Assembly (NCBI GenBank): GCA_030043395.1
Contig: JASHXW010000065.1
Span: 1-10,283 of the forward strand
Direction: 5' to 3'
DNA: 10,283 bases
Source: Streptosporangiaceae bacterium
GTDB lineage: Bacteria; Actinomycetota; Actinomycetes; Streptosporangiales; Streptosporangiaceae
Positions 8,188-10,283 of this stretch are shown here, one piece after another (the first letter of the stretch is position 1; each line of letters begins with the position of its first letter). The notes beneath the pieces were generated by a model. It was not told the DNA's origin. It saw only the letters and a list, made by a program, of their open reading frames with translations, and made no database searches. Both the position numbers and the translations under genes were made by a program.

Positions 8188-9318
8188 TCAGCCCGGCGAC
8201 GGGATCCTGACCGCCTTCCAGCCCGAGCCGGTCCATTCCGATGCCAGTGCCCGCGCCGAACCGGAGCCATTCACATGGCTTCCGACGGCCATGCAGAACG
8301 CCGGGCCAGCGCACGAAGCGTCGCCGTAGCCGCTGCCTGGCCCGCTGACCTGCTCCCACGCCGTGCCAGTCCACTCCAGCACTCCGCCGGTGCTGCTCAG
8401 GCCGAAGGTCAAGCAGAACGTGGCGCTACCGCAGGTGACCTGTGAACCGCAGTAGTTCCCGCAGGTCGCTGAGTTCGGCCAGTTTTGCCATGAGCCGCCG
8501 GCCCAGACGGCCGCGATGGCGACCTCGCTGTTCTCCGGCGTCTCCGGCGGATAGCCGCCGAGGACGCCGCAAACGAACTTCTTGGTGCACGACACGGAGC
8601 TGAGCTGGGATCCATAGGCCGAGCTCGGGCCGCCAGGGGCACCCGGGCCGGGATAACTCCACTTCTTGCCGTTCCAGATGATGGCAACAGTGTTCTGCTC
8701 CCCCTCCCCAGTCACGGTGACGGTGCCGACTGCCATGCACTTGGGTCCTGGCGCACAGGAAATGGCTGGCAGGGTACATGGGCCCGGAGCGTATTCCGAG
8801 CAGAAGCTGGTCAGCTGGACGCGCCAGGTCCTTCCGTTCCACAGCCAGGGGAGCTCGGAATCGGGTTGCTCGACCCCGACGCCCATGCACAGGGCGGAGC
8901 TGATGCAGGAGACCTGCGACAAGCCGGGGCGCGGGCCCTGGGACTGATGCCAGGCATGGCCGTTCCACGTCTCGACGTGATTGCCGCTGCCCAGGGTCAT
9001 GCAGAAGTGCTTGCTTGAGCAGGACACCGCCCCCAGGCCGGAGCCAGGCGGCGTGGGAAGCACCGCCCACGCACTGCCGTTCCACCGCTCGGCCAGCGAG
9101 TGCCGGGCACCGGAGGCGGAGACGTCGTACCCGACGGCCATGCAGAAGCTCGGGCTCCCGCAGGAGATGCCTCGCAGCACGGCGCCCCTCGTCGACGTCG
9201 CGGTCCCTGGCGCGTTCACGGCTGCGCCCGCGGCTACGGCGCAGGCCGGGAACGCCCCGAGCAAGCCGCCAAGAAGTAGTGCAAGCGCGACGGTTGGTAG
9301 CTTTCGCATGGCAGTCAT
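8188..9318 (-). CDS. Secreted seven-repeat Cys-rich protein, probable beta-propeller
   Basis: 376 residues. The N-terminus has MRK, then a hydrophobic stretch (about 7-30) typical of a Sec signal peptide, with likely cleavage near the Ala run at 27-33; FPAC at 23-26 is a poor lipobox. The mature part is seven repeats of the pattern [IVA]SC-x5-C...W-[NTA]-G-x2-W. Cys pairs are 53/59, 100/106, 138/144, 188/194, 244/250, 296/302 and 336/342; Trp pairs are 79/84, 118/123, 160/165, 215/220, 272/277, 316/321 and 362/367. Extra pairs 173/181 and 286/290 sit in loops. Seven regular units suggest a seven-bladed propeller with one disulfide per blade, which is inference. No catalytic residues are recognised, so binding is the likely role. 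ATG 9318 or ATG 9309 could be the start; neither has a clear ribosome site. It is upstream of, and co-oriented with, the zincin gene. Confidence 0.88.
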   Translation of the reverse strand: MTAMRKLPTVALALLLGGLLGAFPACAVAAGAAVNAPGTATSTRGAVLRGISCGSPSFCMAVGYDVSASGARHSLAERWNGSAWAVLPTPPGSGLGAVSCSSKHFCMTLGSGNHVETWNGHAWHQSQGPRPGLSQVSCISSALCMGVGVEQPDSELPWLWNGRTWRVQLTSFCSEYAPGPCTLPAISCAPGPKCMAVGTVTVTGEGEQNTVAIIWNGKKWSYPGPGAPGGPSSAYGSQLSSVSCTKKFVCGVLGGYPPETPENSEVAIAAVWAGGSWQNWPNSATCGNYCGSQVTCGSATFCLTFGLSSTGGVLEWTGTAWEQVSGPGSGYGDASCAGPAFCMAVGSHVNGSGSARALASEWTGSGWKAVRIPSPG

Positions 9319-9429
9319 GCCGGTAAGACGCGCGTGCTGGTCATCGGGTTTGCAGGAACAGGCGAGAACTCGAGTGCACCCGCGCTACGACAGGTGCGTG
9401 TGAGTATCGAGTGAACAGAGATGTTCCGG

Positions 9430-9458
9430 TTACAGCAGCGGCGAGTAGCAGCTAGGCT
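9430..9458 (+). promoter_or_regulatory. Promoter for a leaderless PLDc_N transcript
   Basis: TTACAG (9430-9435) and TAGGCT (9453-9458) are spaced by 17 bases and match -35/-10 patterns with the TAnnnT form. Six bases separate the -10 from the ATG at 9465, so transcription should begin at or next to the start codon. There is no convincing Shine-Dalgarno sequence. Leaderless mRNAs with this geometry are common in actinobacteria. Confidence 0.55.
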
Positions 9459-9464
9459 GCGTCC

Positions 9465-9878
9465 ATGTTGCTACTATGCGTGACTTTTGCCCTGCTAACA
9501 GTGGGCTTCGTCGTGCCATGTGTGATCGACATCGCCTCGACCCCGCGCTACCTGTTCGACTTCCCGTCCAGGCGAATGTGGCTGGCGGTCGTCATCGGGT
9601 TCTGGGCATTCGGCGCCGCTGTGTGGCTGCTCATCGGGCGCCGCGAGACGCGCATGCGCATGCTCTGGGATGGCATGACCGAGAGCTGGGCGCTCAACGG
9701 CGGCCACGGCCTCTCGCACGACGGCGGCTGGCCCGCCGGTGCTGACTACCCGTTCGCGAGTCAGCGACGCGGGCAGCAGGCAGCAGTCGCACCGGCGCGC
9801 TTCGTCGCGCCCGACGACAACCCCGACTTCCTGCTTGAGCTTGAGCGCAGGATCAGGGACTGGCGCCAGGACATCTAG
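9465..9878 (+). CDS. PLDc_N-domain membrane protein
   Basis: 137 residues. Two membrane segments (about 1-22 and 39-58) bracket the conserved TPRYLFDFPSRRMWLAVVI and LIGRRE elements typical of the PLDc_N domain, which precedes the catalytic part in cardiolipin synthases. Here no HKD catalytic motif follows. The remaining ~80 residues are a soluble tail ending in an acidic/helical segment with DDNPDFLLELERRIRDW. It is therefore a stand-alone membrane protein of unknown function. It is divergent from the propeller gene, apparently read from a leaderless transcript, and ends nine bases from the stop of the convergent ccsB gene. Confidence 0.85.
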   Translation: MLLLCVTFALLTVGFVVPCVIDIASTPRYLFDFPSRRMWLAVVIGFWAFGAAVWLLIGRRETRMRMLWDGMTESWALNGGHGLSHDGGWPAGADYPFASQRRGQQAAVAPARFVAPDDNPDFLLELERRIRDWRQDI

Positions 9879-9887
9879 CCGCGGCGG

Positions 9888-10283
9888 TTAGTGGGGCAGC
9901 CCGGCGTAGGAGTGCAAGCCGGTGATCCACAGGTTCACCGCGATCAGGTTGAACATGAGGCAGGCGAAGCCGAGCAGCTGGATGTAGGCGGCCCGCCGTC
10001 CCCGCCAGCCGGCCGTCGCCCTGGCGTGCAGGAACGCTGCGTAGACCACCCAGACGATGAAGGACCAGGTCTCCTTCGGGTCCCAGCCCCAGTACCGTCC
10101 CCAGGCGTGGTCCGCCCAGATCGCGCCGGCGATGACTGCGAACGTCCAGGCCGGGAACGCGAACAGGATCGCCCGGTAGGCGAGCCGGTCGAGCAGGGCC
10201 GAGCCTGGGAGCAGCGAGAGGACACCGCCGTCGGTCACCTCGCCGGCCGCGAGCCTGCGCTCGTACCGCGCGACGAGCAGGTA
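9888..10283 (-). CDS. ccsB: Cytochrome c biogenesis protein CcsB (C-terminal 131 residues; N-terminus outside the window)
   Basis: The System II (Ccs) machinery moves haem across the membrane and attaches it to apocytochrome c; CcsB of actinobacteria is the CcsA/ResC-type partner of ResB. The visible part has the haem-handling WWD-type motif HAWGRYWGWDPKETWSF, then membrane segments at IVWVVYAAFLHARA and LGFACLMFNLIAVNLW, and the terminal GLHSYAG motif with a conserved His. All are characteristic of the family. The frame is open through 10283, so the gene starts beyond the right edge; an internal ATG is present but is not the true start. The gene ends with TAA at 9888, nine bases from the convergent PLDc_N gene. 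Confidence 0.95.
   Translation of the reverse strand, partial: YLLVARYERRLAAGEVTDGGVLSLLPGSALLDRLAYRAILFAFPAWTFAVIAGAIWADHAWGRYWGWDPKETWSFIVWVVYAAFLHARATAGWRGRRAAYIQLLGFACLMFNLIAVNLWITGLHSYAGLPH

Overview
This is a high-GC, gene-dense stretch of an actinomycete chromosome. The base composition, GTG starts, a BldC-type regulator, a DUF4229 protein, a PLDc_N protein and a CcsB-type cytochrome c biogenesis protein all point to a filamentous actinobacterium. I cannot place it to genus. No rRNA, tRNA, CRISPR array, transposase or phage gene was seen.

Left part (1-5108): the first 991 codons of mfd (minus strand, running off the left edge) lie head to head with a fusion of an ATP-sulfurylase-like domain and an APS kinase (plus strand). 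The roughly 235-base gap between them holds a perfect 10+10 bp palindrome. The kinase half keeps its motifs, but the sulfurylase half has lost the residues that normally bind and activate ATP. The fusion ends in a hairpin and is followed, tail to tail, by a small membrane protein (DUF4229), which is the second gene of an operon led by an ACT-less PLP-dependent threonine/serine dehydratase.

Middle (5121-6637): the dehydratase gene is divergent from a bldC homologue. Their shared upstream region is strikingly AT-rich for this genome and carries two adjacent palindromes. Downstream of bldC, before the convergent next gene, lies a nested imperfect inverted repeat of 86 bases.

Right part (6638-10283): three genes run in the same direction on the minus strand. 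The first encodes a secreted protein with seven Cys-x5-Cys / W-x4-W repeats, probably a disulfide-stapled seven-bladed propeller. The second encodes a zincin metallopeptidase with an HEIGH motif and a distal EFFAD motif resembling the anthrax lethal-factor group, behind a long Arg/Ala/Pro-rich repetitive region. The third encodes an 82-residue protein whose gene starts 11 bases after the zincin stop. The zincin gene carries a TTA codon almost at its start, the only in-frame TTA I found by eye. Divergent from the propeller gene is an apparently leaderless PLDc_N membrane protein gene. It converges with the 3' end of ccsB, which runs off the right edge.

The least ordinary content is the degenerate-sulfurylase/APS-kinase fusion and the propeller, zincin and small-protein group. 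Functions for the latter are inferred from motifs only.
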